A stretch of DNA of 64,000 nt from Orlajensenia sp001423545. Lineage in GTDB: Bacteria > Actinomycetota > Actinomycetes > Actinomycetales > Microbacteriaceae. The stretch is from NCBI GenBank assembly GCA_001423545.1, contig LMOK01000001.1, forward strand, positions 186,001-250,000, in the 5' to 3' direction. Under the pieces are notes generated by a model. That model did no database searches. It saw only the letters and a program-made list of their open reading frames with translations, and was not told the DNA's origin. The position numbers and the translations under genes are program-made. Within the stretch, counting starts at the first letter, position 1. Each line of letters begins with the position of its first letter. Below, piece by piece: positions 18,293-26,810 of this stretch.

Positions 18293-18322
18293 GGGGGCGG
18301 CCCGCGCAAGCGGGCCGTCCCC
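18293..18322 (+). terminator. Intercistronic hairpin after the binding-protein gene
   Basis: A 13-bp stem (18293-18305 with 18310-18322, one G-U pair) with a GCAA tetraloop, lying between the binding-protein stop and the permease start. In transporter operons such hairpins protect or partly end the binding-protein mRNA, giving more binding protein than permease. It has no U-tract. Confidence 0.6.
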
Positions 18323-18351
18323 ACACTTCTGCACCACAACGTGAGGTACGC

Positions 18352-19437
18352 ATGACCACAGAGGCACTGATGCCCGAGGCGACGAAGACGCCGACTGCTC
18401 GCAAACGCTCGGCAGGAGGAAGCCTCGGCAGTTACCTGCTGGTGCGGTTCCTGCTGATCATCCCGACGATCTTCATCCTGGTCACCCTGGTCTTCGTGCT
18501 CATGCGCACGACGGGCGACCCCATCACCGCAGCCCAAGGTGGCCGCCTCGGCCCCGAGCAGCTGGCCGAGCGCATTCACGCCGCCGGCTACGACCGTCCG
18601 CTGTTCGTGCAGTACCTCGAGTACCTCGGCCAGGTCTTCACGGGCAACTTCGGCACGACCATCTCGACGAACCGGCCCGTGACCGAGGTGCTCTTCACCT
18701 ATGGTCCCGCCACCTTCGAGCTGGCCTTCTACAGCCTGCTCGTGGCCTTCGTCATCGGCATCCCGCTCGGCATGGTCGCGGCGTACTTCCGTGACAAGTA
18801 TCCGGATGCCGTCTTCCGCATCATGGCGATCCTGTTCTACGCGACACCGGTGTTCTTCTCGGGCCTGCTCCTCAAGCTCGTGTTCTCGGTCTGGCTCGGG
18901 TGGCTGCCCATCGCCGGGCGCGCCTCGACCTCCGCAGAGCTCGAGATGGAATTCCTCTCGAGCAAGACCGGCTTCTACACGATCGACGCGATCCAGACCG
19001 GCAACCCCGAGGTGCTCCTCGACGTCCTCGCCCATGCCGTGCTGCCCGCCATCGCACTCGGCCTGCTCACCGCCGGCGTCTTCCTCAGACTGGTGCGCAC
19101 CAACGTCATCGGCACGCTCTCGACCGACTACGTCGACGCCGCACGCTCCCGCGGAGTCAGCGAGTTCCGGCTCGTGCGCACGCATGCCTACCGTCCTGCG
19201 CTCATCCCGATCATCACGGTGATCGGCCTGCAGATCGCCCTGCTGCTCGGCGGAGCGGTGCTCACCGAGACGACCTTCGAGTGGAAGGGCCTCGGCTTCA
19301 TGCTGATCGAGTTCATCAAGGCCCGCGACTACGTGGCGGTGCAGGGCATCGTCGTGCTCCTGGCCGTGATCGTGGCGTTGACGAACTTCATCGTCGACGT
19401 CATTGCCGCCGTCGTCGACCCGCGAGTGAGGTACTGA
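18352..19437 (+). CDS. Peptide ABC transporter permease (DppB-like)
   Basis: A 361-aa inner-membrane permease. It has an N-terminal anchor (YLLVRFLLIIPTIFILVTLVF), the conserved DRPLFVQYLEYLGQVFTGNFG block found in DppB/OppB, several further membrane spans, and the EAA loop (YVDAARSRGVSEFRLVRTH). The ATG at 18352 is preferred over a GTG at 18283 because the latter would place the intercistronic hairpin inside the gene, and GAGG precedes 18352. It forms the channel with the next gene. Confidence 0.92.
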   Translation: MTTEALMPEATKTPTARKRSAGGSLGSYLLVRFLLIIPTIFILVTLVFVLMRTTGDPITAAQGGRLGPEQLAERIHAAGYDRPLFVQYLEYLGQVFTGNFGTTISTNRPVTEVLFTYGPATFELAFYSLLVAFVIGIPLGMVAAYFRDKYPDAVFRIMAILFYATPVFFSGLLLKLVFSVWLGWLPIAGRASTSAELEMEFLSSKTGFYTIDAIQTGNPEVLLDVLAHAVLPAIALGLLTAGVFLRLVRTNVIGTLSTDYVDAARSRGVSEFRLVRTHAYRPALIPIITVIGLQIALLLGGAVLTETTFEWKGLGFMLIEFIKARDYVAVQGIVVLLAVIVALTNFIVDVIAAVVDPRVRY

Positions 19438-19439
19438 CC

Positions 19440-20528
19440 ATGACGACCATCACCCCGTCCGCGGCTCCCGCGGCGACCCCGCCCAAGCGCAGCCTCTGGC
19501 AGCGCGTGCCCGTCGTGCACCAGCTGCGGCAGAGCGTCGGCCTGCAGCGCGGCATGCTCGTGACCGGCCTCGTGCTCATGGCGATCTTCGTCCTCACGGC
19601 GATCTTCGCGCCGCTGCTCGCGCCCTACAAGTACAACCAGCTCCGCGCCGACGGCGTCGCATTCGGCGCCCAGCAGCCCCCGTCGGCCGAGCACCTGCTC
19701 GGAACCACCGTGGGCGGCTACGACGTGTTCTCCCGGGTGATCTGGGGAGCGCAGACGGCGATCCTCGTCATCGTGCTCGCCGTCGTGTTCTCCATCTTCA
19801 TCGGCGTCTTCCTCGGCCTGGTCTCCGGCTACTTCGGCGGATGGCCCGACAGACTCCTCGTCGTGGTCTGCGACGCGATCTACGCGTTCCCCTCGCTGCT
19901 TCTCGCCATCGTGCTCTCGATCGTGATCTCCGGCGGCAGGTCGAGCCTGTGGGGCGGCATCCTGGCGGCTGCCCTCTCGATCACGGTGGTCTACATTCCG
20001 CAGTACTTCCGGGTGATCCGCGCCGAGACCGTGCGGATCAAGGCCGAGGCCTATGTCGAGTCCGCCCGCGTGCTCGGCGCCAGCAACACGCGCGTGATGT
20101 TCCGGCACGTGCTGCGCAACGCCACCCGCTCGCTGCCCCTGCTGATCACGCTCAACTCCTCCGAGGCCGTGCTCACGCTGGCAGGTCTCGGCTTCATCGG
20201 CTTCGGAATCGAGCCGACGGCCGCCGCCGAGTGGGGCTACGACCTCAACAAGGCCATCTCCGACGTGACCAGCGGCATCTGGTGGACGGCTCTCTTCCCG
20301 GGTCTCGCCATCGTGCTCACCGTGCTCGGCATCACCCTGGTGGGCGAGAGCCTGAACGACCTGGCCGACCCGCGCCTGCGCGGTCGCCGCGCCGTGGCGA
20401 AGGCATCCGGAACAGTCTCCGAGACCTCCGTGGTCCCGGGCGGCACCCTGTCGGCCGGTCCCGGAGGGCTCGCCGGTCTGGAAGACGGGGAATCATTCGA
20501 CGAGCACGGAATCGAGGTCCGACCATGA
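19440..20528 (+). CDS. Peptide ABC transporter permease (DppC-like)
   Basis: A 362-aa partner permease. Features are an N-terminal cytoplasmic stretch, a first span near residue 45, the HLLGTTVGGYDVFSRVIWGAQ block typical of DppC/OppC, and the EAA loop AYVESARVLGASNTRVMFRH. The C-terminus adds a low-complexity Gly/Ser-rich tail past the NDLADPRL end of most homologues. Start ATG lies 2 nt after the previous stop; its own stop overlaps the ATPase gene (ATGA). Confidence 0.92.
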   Translation: MTTITPSAAPAATPPKRSLWQRVPVVHQLRQSVGLQRGMLVTGLVLMAIFVLTAIFAPLLAPYKYNQLRADGVAFGAQQPPSAEHLLGTTVGGYDVFSRVIWGAQTAILVIVLAVVFSIFIGVFLGLVSGYFGGWPDRLLVVVCDAIYAFPSLLLAIVLSIVISGGRSSLWGGILAAALSITVVYIPQYFRVIRAETVRIKAEAYVESARVLGASNTRVMFRHVLRNATRSLPLLITLNSSEAVLTLAGLGFIGFGIEPTAAAEWGYDLNKAISDVTSGIWWTALFPGLAIVLTVLGITLVGESLNDLADPRLRGRRAVAKASGTVSETSVVPGGTLSAGPGGLAGLEDGESFDEHGIEVRP

Positions 20529-22213
20529 CGAACGTCGTCTCCATTGAGAAGCTGGGCATCTCCTTCGCGACCGATGCCGGTGCAGTGAAGGCCGTCTCCG
20601 ACGTCAGCCTGTCCGTCGGTCCGGGCGAGGTGCTCGCCATCGTCGGCGAGAGCGGCTCGGGCAAGACCGTCACCGCCAAGACCATCCTGGGGCTCCTGCC
20701 CGAGACCGCCACCGTGAGTGGTGCGGTCATCCTGAGCAGTAAGGACGGTTCGTCGTCGACGGATGTCGTCACCCTGTCGAAGAAGGACCTGCGTCGCGTG
20801 CGCGGCACCGACGTGGCGATGGTGTTCCAGGAGCCCTCGACGGCACTCAACCCGGTGTTCACCGTCGGCTGGCAGATCATCGAGGGGCTGCGCGCCCACG
20901 GCAAGGTGTCGAAGAAGGCCGGGCGCGAGCAGGCCATCGACATCCTGCGCAGGGTCGGCATCCCCGAGCCCGAGAAGCGCGTCGACTACTACCCGCACCA
21001 GTTCTCGGGCGGGCAGAAGCAACGCGTCGTCATCGCCATGGCGCTCGTGCTCGACGCGGGCCTCATCGTCGCCGACGAGCCGACGACGGCACTCGACGTC
21101 ACCGTGCAGGCCGAGATCCTCGACCTCCTCCGCCGCTGCCGCGACGAGTTCGGTGCAGCCATCGTGCTCATCACCCACAACATGGGCGTGGTGGCCGACC
21201 TGGCCGACCGCGTCGCCGTCATGTACCAGGGCGAGGTCGTGGAGGAGGCGGACGTCGCGACGCTCTTCTCCGCGCCGAAGGATCCGTACACTCAGCGCCT
21301 GCTCGCCTCGGTTCCCCACGTGGGACAGGGCACCCTCACCGCTGCCGACCGTGCAAGTGCTCGCACCACGGACTGGTCGAGCAATGCGCCCGTCGTCGTG
21401 GCACAGGACTTGCGCATCGAGTACCCCGGTCGCTTCGGTCGCGCCGGCTTCGTCGCCGTCGACGGCGTGAGCTTCGACATCCGTGCGGGAGAAGTCCTCG
21501 GCCTCGTCGGCGAGAGCGGGTCGGGCAAGACGACGATCGGCCGGGCGATCGGCGGCCTGACCCGGGTGACCGGCGGCTCGCTCTCGGTGCTCGACCACGA
21601 GATGAACGGCGTGCGCGAGCGCGACTTCAAGAAGACCCGCAGCAACATCGGCTTCGTGTTCCAGGACCCGGCGTCGAGCTTCAATCCGCTGCTCACCATC
21701 GCCGAATGCGTCGCCGAGCCGCTGGTCATCCACGGACTGTCGTCCAGCCCGGGTGCGGCGCGCGGTCGGGTCGACGACCTGCTCGAGGCCGTGCAGCTTC
21801 CGCGCAGCTACGGCGACCGCTACCCGCACGAGCTCTCGGGCGGCCAGCGTCAGCGCGCCAGCCTCGCCCGTGCTCTCGCCCTCGAGCCGAAGCTGCTCAT
21901 CGCCGACGAGCCGACCAGTGCGCTCGACGTGTCGGTGCAGGCGCGCGTGCTCGAGCTCTTCGCCGAGTTGCAGCGCGAGTTCGGCTTCGCGGCGCTGTTC
22001 ATCAGCCACGACCTGGCCGTCGTCGACCTCCTCGCCGACCGCATCGCCGTGCTCTACAAGGGCAAGCTCGTCGAGGAGGGCACCGGAGCCGAGGTGCTCG
22101 GAGCACCGCAGCATCCGTACACCCAGCGTCTCCTCGCCTCCCTCCCCGTGCCCGACCCGGCTGAGCAAGCGCTCAGAAGGGATGCGCTGCACGCCCTGCG
22201 GGAGGCAGAGTAG
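20525..22213 (+). CDS. Dual ATP-binding protein of peptide ABC transporter (DppD-DppF fusion)
   Basis: A 562-aa protein with two complete nucleotide-binding domains. The first (about residues 5-265) has GESGSGKT, FSGGQKQRV and LIVADEPTTALDV; the second (about 295-545) has GESGSGKT, LSGGQRQRASLARAL and LLIADEPTSALDV, each followed by its switch His (ITHN, ISHD). Such fusions of the D and F subunits are common in actinobacteria. It energises the two permeases upstream. The start overlaps dppC by ATGA. Confidence 0.93.
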   Translation: MTNVVSIEKLGISFATDAGAVKAVSDVSLSVGPGEVLAIVGESGSGKTVTAKTILGLLPETATVSGAVILSSKDGSSSTDVVTLSKKDLRRVRGTDVAMVFQEPSTALNPVFTVGWQIIEGLRAHGKVSKKAGREQAIDILRRVGIPEPEKRVDYYPHQFSGGQKQRVVIAMALVLDAGLIVADEPTTALDVTVQAEILDLLRRCRDEFGAAIVLITHNMGVVADLADRVAVMYQGEVVEEADVATLFSAPKDPYTQRLLASVPHVGQGTLTAADRASARTTDWSSNAPVVVAQDLRIEYPGRFGRAGFVAVDGVSFDIRAGEVLGLVGESGSGKTTIGRAIGGLTRVTGGSLSVLDHEMNGVRERDFKKTRSNIGFVFQDPASSFNPLLTIAECVAEPLVIHGLSSSPGAARGRVDDLLEAVQLPRSYGDRYPHELSGGQRQRASLARALALEPKLLIADEPTSALDVSVQARVLELFAELQREFGFAALFISHDLAVVDLLADRIAVLYKGKLVEEGTGAEVLGAPQHPYTQRLLASLPVPDPAEQALRRDALHALREAE

Positions 22214-22217
22214 AAGC

Positions 22218-23060
22218 ATGGTGGGCAACGCGCAGCACGGCTATCCGATCCTCGCGAGTGATCTGACGATCGAGTACCCGGCGCACGGGCCCTCGCCCGC
22301 CTTCGTGGCGGTGAGGGGGCTCGACCTGCGGGTGCAGCCGGGCGAGGTGCTCGGCCTGCTCGGCGAGAGCGGGTCCGGCAAGAGCACGATCGCCCGGGTG
22401 CTGGCCGGACAGTTCCTCGAGGCTCCGCGCGGTGACGTGCATCCCGTGATCACCGGGGGAGACGCCGAGGTCTTCGGGGAGTCGCTGCGCAAGCTCCGCC
22501 GGCGCGATGCAGACAGGCTGATGTTCGAGGTCGGCTACGTGGCGCAGGATGCCTCAGAGAACCTGCCGCCGAACTTCACCGTCTCCGAGATCGTGGCGGA
22601 GCCGATCCTGCTGCGCGACAGGCACTACAACCGCAAGGCCCTCGAGGCCCGCGTCGTCACGATGGTCGACGCCGTGCGCCTGCCGCTGAGCGTGATTCCG
22701 CGCTACCCGTACGAGCTGAGCGCCGGCCAGCGCCAGCGTCTCGCCATCGCCCGAGCGCTCGTGCTCGACCCGGCACTGCTCATCGCCGATGAGCCCACGG
22801 CGGCCATCGACGCCCTCGTGCGCCACTCCATCATCGACCTCATCCGCGAGTTGCAGGAGCACAGCGCGTTCTCCGCACTCGTCATCAGCCACGACCTCGC
22901 CGTGCTCCGGCGCATCGCCGATCGCATCGCCGTGCTGAAGGACGGAGTGCTGGTGGGTTACGGCACCATCGACGACGTGCTCGCCAACCCGCTGCATCCG
23001 TACGTCGAACGCCTGGCCTCCGAACTCGTCGGCCTGTCCGGCGCGAGCGAACAGGACTGA
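22218..23060 (+). CDS. Additional ABC transporter ATP-binding protein
   Basis: A 280-aa single nucleotide-binding domain: Walker A GESGSGKST, signature LSAGQRQRLAIARAL (Ala in place of the first Gly of LSGGQ), Walker B LLIADEPTAAIDA and the switch His in VISHD. It ends with the oligopeptide-type tail (NPLHPYVERLASE). It starts 4 nt after the fused ATPase, which already supplies two domains, so the operon encodes three. The ATG has only a weak Shine-Dalgarno (AGAAG). It may replace one half of the fused protein or serve another permease. Confidence 0.88.
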   Translation: MVGNAQHGYPILASDLTIEYPAHGPSPAFVAVRGLDLRVQPGEVLGLLGESGSGKSTIARVLAGQFLEAPRGDVHPVITGGDAEVFGESLRKLRRRDADRLMFEVGYVAQDASENLPPNFTVSEIVAEPILLRDRHYNRKALEARVVTMVDAVRLPLSVIPRYPYELSAGQRQRLAIARALVLDPALLIADEPTAAIDALVRHSIIDLIRELQEHSAFSALVISHDLAVLRRIADRIAVLKDGVLVGYGTIDDVLANPLHPYVERLASELVGLSGASEQD

Positions 23061-23063
23061 GCG

Positions 23064-24065
23064 ATGACTGCGAACGCACCCATCCACCGTGCCGTGCTGG
23101 CGCCCGAGACCGACGACGGCGCTCGGTACAACCGGCCCCATGCAGGCAGTATCGCGCTCCTCCCGCGCAGCAGTGCGGTCTTCGAGACGGCGGTGACGGA
23201 TGCCGGCGGCACGACCGCGCCGCTCGGCCCGGACACCCGTGGCATCGTCTGGCTGTCGTATGCGCGGGCCGCCGAACTCGGCGCCGTGCTCGATGCCAAC
23301 CCGCAGGTCGAATGGGTGCAGCTGCCCTTCGCCGGGGTCGACGCGTTCTCCGACAGCATCCGCGAGCATTCGCGCGAGAACCTGCTCTGGACCAGCGCGA
23401 AGGGAGCGTACGCGCAGCCCGTCGCCGAGCATGCCCTGGCGCTCTCGCTGGCTCTCATGCGCTTCCTGCCGCGCCGCATCCGTGCCACCTCGTGGGACGC
23501 CGAGCCACGGGGAGTGTCCCTCTACGGCCGGGAGGTCGTCATCATCGGCGCCGGCGGCATCGCGATCGAGCTGATCCGCCTCCTCGAGCCGTTCGGGCCC
23601 CGCGTCACCATCGTCAGGCGGCGAGCGGATGCCGTTCCCGGCGCCGCGGAGACCGTCGGCGCCGACGACCTCCACCGGGTGCTGCCGAGGGCCGACCTGG
23701 TGGTCGTCGCCGCCGCGCTCACGGGCGGAACCCGGCACCTGTTCGGGCGCCCCGAGTTCGAGCTCATGCAGGATTCGGCCTACCTCGTCAACATCGCTCG
23801 GGGCGGACTCGTCGACACGGATGCGCTGGTCACCGCGCTGAACGACGGCACGATCGCCGGTGCGGCCGTCGACGTCACCGACCCGGAACCGCTGCCGGAC
23901 GCGCACCCGCTCTGGAGTGCCGAGAACGTCATCATCACCCCGCACATGGCGGACACCCCCGAGATGACGGCGCCCCTGCTGGCGGAACGAATCCGCCACA
24001 ATGTCGAGGCGCTGCTCGGTTCCGGCGAGTTCATCGGAGTGGTCGACCCCGAGGTCGGTTACTGA
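23064..24065 (+). CDS. D-isomer-specific 2-hydroxyacid dehydrogenase
   Basis: A 333-aa NAD(P)-dependent dehydrogenase. The Rossmann motif is IIGAGGIAIELIRLL, the substrate-binding Arg is in VNIARGGLVDTDAL, the Glu in DVTDPEPLPDAHPLW and the catalytic His in IITPHMADT. Substrate is one of the 2-keto/2-hydroxy acids; the sequence does not say which. It lies 3 nt downstream of the third ATPase gene, so it is likely the last gene of the transporter operon and may act on the imported compound. Confidence 0.9.
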   Translation: MTANAPIHRAVLAPETDDGARYNRPHAGSIALLPRSSAVFETAVTDAGGTTAPLGPDTRGIVWLSYARAAELGAVLDANPQVEWVQLPFAGVDAFSDSIREHSRENLLWTSAKGAYAQPVAEHALALSLALMRFLPRRIRATSWDAEPRGVSLYGREVVIIGAGGIAIELIRLLEPFGPRVTIVRRRADAVPGAAETVGADDLHRVLPRADLVVVAAALTGGTRHLFGRPEFELMQDSAYLVNIARGGLVDTDALVTALNDGTIAGAAVDVTDPEPLPDAHPLWSAENVIITPHMADTPEMTAPLLAERIRHNVEALLGSGEFIGVVDPEVGY

Positions 24066-24075
24066 GCTCCTCGAT

Positions 24076-24104
24076 TTTGTTGTGGCCGAACTTTTGATAA
24101 AGTA
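24076..24104 (+). promoter_or_regulatory. Probable tRNA-Asn promoter
   Basis: An AT-rich island in otherwise GC-rich DNA: a TTTTGT/TTGTTG -35 region around 24076-24083 and TAAAGT at 24099-24104, about 22 bp before the mature tRNA 5' end. The exact boxes are uncertain. Confidence 0.45.
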
Positions 24105-24125
24105 GACGAGGCGCGAAAGTGCTGA

Positions 24126-24198
24126 TCCTCGATAGCTCAATTGGCAGAGCAATCGGCTGTTAACCGGTAGGTTCTTGGTTCGAGTCCAAGTCGGGGAG
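24126..24198 (+). tRNA. tRNA-Asn (GTT)
   Basis: A 73-nt cloverleaf. The acceptor arms are TCCTCGA (24126-24132) and TCGGGGA (24191-24197) with one G-U pair, discriminator G. The anticodon loop CTGTTAA carries GTT at 24159-24161. D-arm GCTCAATTGGCAGAGC and T-loop TTCGAGT are intact. CCA is not encoded. Confidence 0.97.
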
Positions 24199-24202
24199 CG
24201 AA

Positions 24203-24236
24203 GGACCGGAAGGGCTCCACCCCTCCGGTCCTTTTC
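24203..24236 (+). terminator. Rho-independent terminator of tRNA-Asn
   Basis: GGACCGGA (24203-24210) pairs with TCCGGTCC (24224-24231), extended by GGG/CCC after one mismatch, with a 5-nt loop and a TTTT tract at 24232-24235. It is one of the few U-tract terminators in the window. Confidence 0.9.
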
Positions 24237-24330
24237 ACTTTAAGGCGCAGGACCGCTGCTCCGCCGTGTACTCCCGGTGGAGCAGCCCGGGAGCCTCCCG
24301 CGGCGTGACGACTGCGCCCGAGGCCATCGC

Positions 24331-24342
24331 TACGATCGACTC
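24331..24342 (+). promoter_or_regulatory. Leaderless -10 box of the second histidine kinase gene
   Basis: TACGAT at 24331-24336, exactly 6 nt, then the ATG at 24343. No Shine-Dalgarno precedes this ATG, which supports a leaderless start and decides against the in-frame codon at 24277. Confidence 0.6.
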
Positions 24343-25560
24343 ATGCCGTCCTCCGAGCGCTGGTCCCATCCCGGCGCTCCGGGTGCCGACTGGGCGGGGC
24401 CGCGCCGGGGCCCCTGGGGACGCTGGATGGACGACGATCCGCGACCGCTTCGTCGGGTGCGGTGGTTCGCCGTCGTCTTCTCGCAGCTGGTGCAGCTGCC
24501 GGTCCTCATCTGGCTCGTGGTGTCCGGTGCCGACGGCGCGCTGATCGCGGCATCCGTCGTCGCCTTCGCGGCCTCGTACCTGCTCCTGCTCCTGCCGCGA
24601 TATCCCGGGCCGACAGTCGTGGTCGTGGCGCTGGCGATAGCACCGGCCCTGGTGATCGTGCCGTTCGGACCACCGTTCGCCGCGGTTCCCCTGGCGTTCG
24701 CCGTCGTGCAGGCGACGGCGCGCGGCGCACGGGTGTGGGTCTGGAGCACGATCGGAGCCGGAGTCATCGCCGCGCTGGTCTACGGCACGGTGTCGGGGGA
24801 GTGGGCCTCGCTCGTGCGATCCCTCATCGTTCTGCTCGTGCTGAGCATCCTCGCGGGAGTCGGCGAGGCCGCCCGCAGTCGCATCGAGCGCTACCGCGGC
24901 TTCCGCGAGCAGCAGGTGCGGGCCCGGCAGAGCGAGGCGGAGCTCGAACGGCTCCGCATCGCCCGCGAGCTCCACGACGTGCTCGCGCACTCCCTGTCCT
25001 CCATCAACGTGCAGGCCGGGATGGGGCTGCACCTCATGGAGAGCCAGCCTGACAAGGCTGCAGAGGCTCTCGCGAACATCAAGGAGACCAGCCGCACCGC
25101 GCTCGACGAGGTGCGCGGCGTGCTCGGCTTCCTGCGATCAGGGGACGACAGCGCACCGCTCGTGCCGGAACCCGGGCTCGCACGTCTCCCGGCGTTGGCA
25201 GCCTCGCTCGAAGCGCTCGACGTCACGGTGACCCTGCAGGGCCACCTGTCGGCCGATCCTCCGACCGCCACGGATCGCACGATCTACCGCATCGTGCAGG
25301 AGGCACTCACCAACGTCACCCGTCACTCCGAGGCCCGGACGGCGCTGGTGGAGTTGTCGACCGTCGACGACATCGACATCGTGACCATCAGCGATTCCGG
25401 CACCGGCCACGGCGACGACCCGATCGAGGAGGGCCGCGGGTTCCTCGGCATGCGCGAGCGGGCGGCGCTCGTCGGCGGCACGGTCGGCGCTGGTTGGCAG
25501 CCGGATGGCGGCCTGCGCGTCGAGGTGCGCATCCCGCGCCGTGAGGAGGCGCTTCCGTGA
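24343..25560 (+). CDS. Sensor histidine kinase (HisKA_3 type)
   Basis: A 405-aa kinase with four or more membrane spans in the first ~190 residues (DUF4118-free, DesK-like layout), then the H-box RIARELHDVLAHSLSSIN (phospho-His about residue 211) and a HATPase domain (EALTNVTRHSEART, ISDSGTGHG, GLRVEVRIP; GMRERAALVGGT). The stop overlaps the next gene's GTG, forming a kinase–regulator pair. There is no transporter beside it; the stimulus is unknown. Confidence 0.92.
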   Translation: MPSSERWSHPGAPGADWAGPRRGPWGRWMDDDPRPLRRVRWFAVVFSQLVQLPVLIWLVVSGADGALIAASVVAFAASYLLLLLPRYPGPTVVVVALAIAPALVIVPFGPPFAAVPLAFAVVQATARGARVWVWSTIGAGVIAALVYGTVSGEWASLVRSLIVLLVLSILAGVGEAARSRIERYRGFREQQVRARQSEAELERLRIARELHDVLAHSLSSINVQAGMGLHLMESQPDKAAEALANIKETSRTALDEVRGVLGFLRSGDDSAPLVPEPGLARLPALAASLEALDVTVTLQGHLSADPPTATDRTIYRIVQEALTNVTRHSEARTALVELSTVDDIDIVTISDSGTGHGDDPIEEGRGFLGMRERAALVGGTVGAGWQPDGGLRVEVRIPRREEALP

Positions 25561-26219
25561 TCTCGGTCTTCCTCGCCGACGACCAGCACCTGGTGCGCGC
25601 GGGCTTCCGTGCCCTGCTCGACGCCGAGCCCGACCTCGAGGTCGTCGGGGAGGCCGCGACGGGTTCGAGTGCCGTCTCCGGCATCATCGCGACCCGTCCC
25701 GATGTCGTTCTCATGGACATCCGGATGCCCGACGGAGACGGGCTGCAGGCGACCCGCGAGATCACGGCGCATCCCGAACTCGACGGTACCCACATCGTGA
25801 TCGTGACGACCTTCGAACTCGACGAGTACGTGGCCGAGGCGATCAGGGCCGGCGCCAGCGGCTTCCTCGTGAAGGACACCGAGCCCGCGGAACTCATCCG
25901 CGCCGTGCACGTCGCCGCCGCCGGGGACGCGCTGCTGTCCCCGGGGGTGACGAGACGCCTGCTGTCCCGGATGGCGTCAGGGCTCAAGGAGGCGCCGGTC
26001 AGCGGGATCTTCGACGCGCTCACCGCTCGCGAGCTCGAGGTGCTCGAGCTCGTCGCCCACGGCCTCAGCAACGACGAGATCGCCGGGAGTCTGTTCCTCA
26101 GTCCATTGACCGCGAAGACCCACGTCTCGCGGATCATGACGAAGCTCGGGGCGCGTGATCGGGTGCAGCTCGTGGTGAGCGCGTACGAGGCCGGTCTGGT
26201 CCGTCCCGGCTGGTCCTAG
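25557..26219 (+). CDS. LuxR/NarL-family response regulator
   Basis: A 220-aa regulator with receiver domain (ADDQ acidic pocket, phospho-Asp about residue 54 in LMDIRMPDG, Thr in VTTFE, Lys in LVKDTE) and a C-terminal GerE helix-turn-helix (LTARELEVLELVAHGLSNDEIA, KTHVSRIMTKLGARDRVQLV). GTG overlaps the kinase stop (GTGA). It is close in sequence to the regulator at 3.1-3.75 kb, so the two systems may be paralogues. Confidence 0.93.
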   Translation: MISVFLADDQHLVRAGFRALLDAEPDLEVVGEAATGSSAVSGIIATRPDVVLMDIRMPDGDGLQATREITAHPELDGTHIVIVTTFELDEYVAEAIRAGASGFLVKDTEPAELIRAVHVAAAGDALLSPGVTRRLLSRMASGLKEAPVSGIFDALTARELEVLELVAHGLSNDEIAGSLFLSPLTAKTHVSRIMTKLGARDRVQLVVSAYEAGLVRPGWS

Positions 26220-26387
26220 TCGACCGGCCGCTGCGGGGCACTCGGATGCCCCTCGCTGTCGCGGGTTCCGGATGCTGCACCCGGGGGAGTACGCGAACTG
26301 ACGCCCCCGAGCGGATTCGCGGCGAGGCGTTGCTTGGGAGCCTCGAGGAGTGGCATCGTCCGGTGCCCGTGACCGATCGGAAATCCC

Positions 26388-26699
26388 ATGGTGTCGTCCT
26401 CCATCGCCCTCGCTTCAGTCTCCGCCCACGTCGGCCCCTGGGCCGGCGGGTGGGGCTGGCTGTTCATCGTCGTCCCGCTCTTCTGGATCAGCATCATCGC
26501 GCTGTTCGTCACCCTCGGACGCCGCCGCTGGGCGCGCTCCGGGTACGGACCCGGCTACGGTTACGGACCGGCATCCGGCGCCTGGAACCCCGTCGCGGCC
26601 GAGCAGACCCTCGCGGACCGTTTCGCCCGCGGCGACATCGATGAGGTCGAGTACCGCGCGCGCCTCGAGGTGCTGCGCGCGGCACGCCCGGCAGCCTGA
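26388..26699 (+). CDS. Small membrane protein with SHOCT domain
   Basis: A 103-aa protein: one clear membrane span (residues ~20-42, WGWLFIVVPLFWISIIALFV), a Gly/Tyr-rich linker (GYGPGYGYGPASG) and a C-terminal SHOCT domain (AEQTLADRFARGDIDEVEYRARLEVLR), a short module often found at the ends of membrane proteins and thought to mediate oligomerisation. Function unknown. It follows the two-component genes by 168 bp, a gap without recognisable features, and is closed by a hairpin. Confidence 0.82.
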   Translation: MVSSSIALASVSAHVGPWAGGWGWLFIVVPLFWISIIALFVTLGRRRWARSGYGPGYGYGPASGAWNPVAAEQTLADRFARGDIDEVEYRARLEVLRAARPAA

Positions 26700-26712
26700 C
26701 CCCTCGTTCGTC

Positions 26713-26736
26713 GAGGCCCGGTCCGTGCCGGGCCTC
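26713..26736 (+). terminator. Hairpin after the SHOCT gene
   Basis: GAGGCCCGG (26713-26721) pairs perfectly with CCGGGCCTC (26728-26736), 6-nt loop, no U-tract. It lies 14 bp past the stop codon. Confidence 0.6.
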
Positions 26737-26810
26737 AACGGGCGGAATCGGGGTCGCTCGGCCTCTCCGGTAGAGTCTCCTCGACCCGCACGCAGCGGAA
26801 GAGGAGAACG

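Noticed and set aside
16588..19185. 865-codon frame antisense to the transporter operon
   Set aside because: Repetitive Val/Gly/Asp-rich composition, typical of complementary-strand frames of GC-rich genes. No start or domain support.
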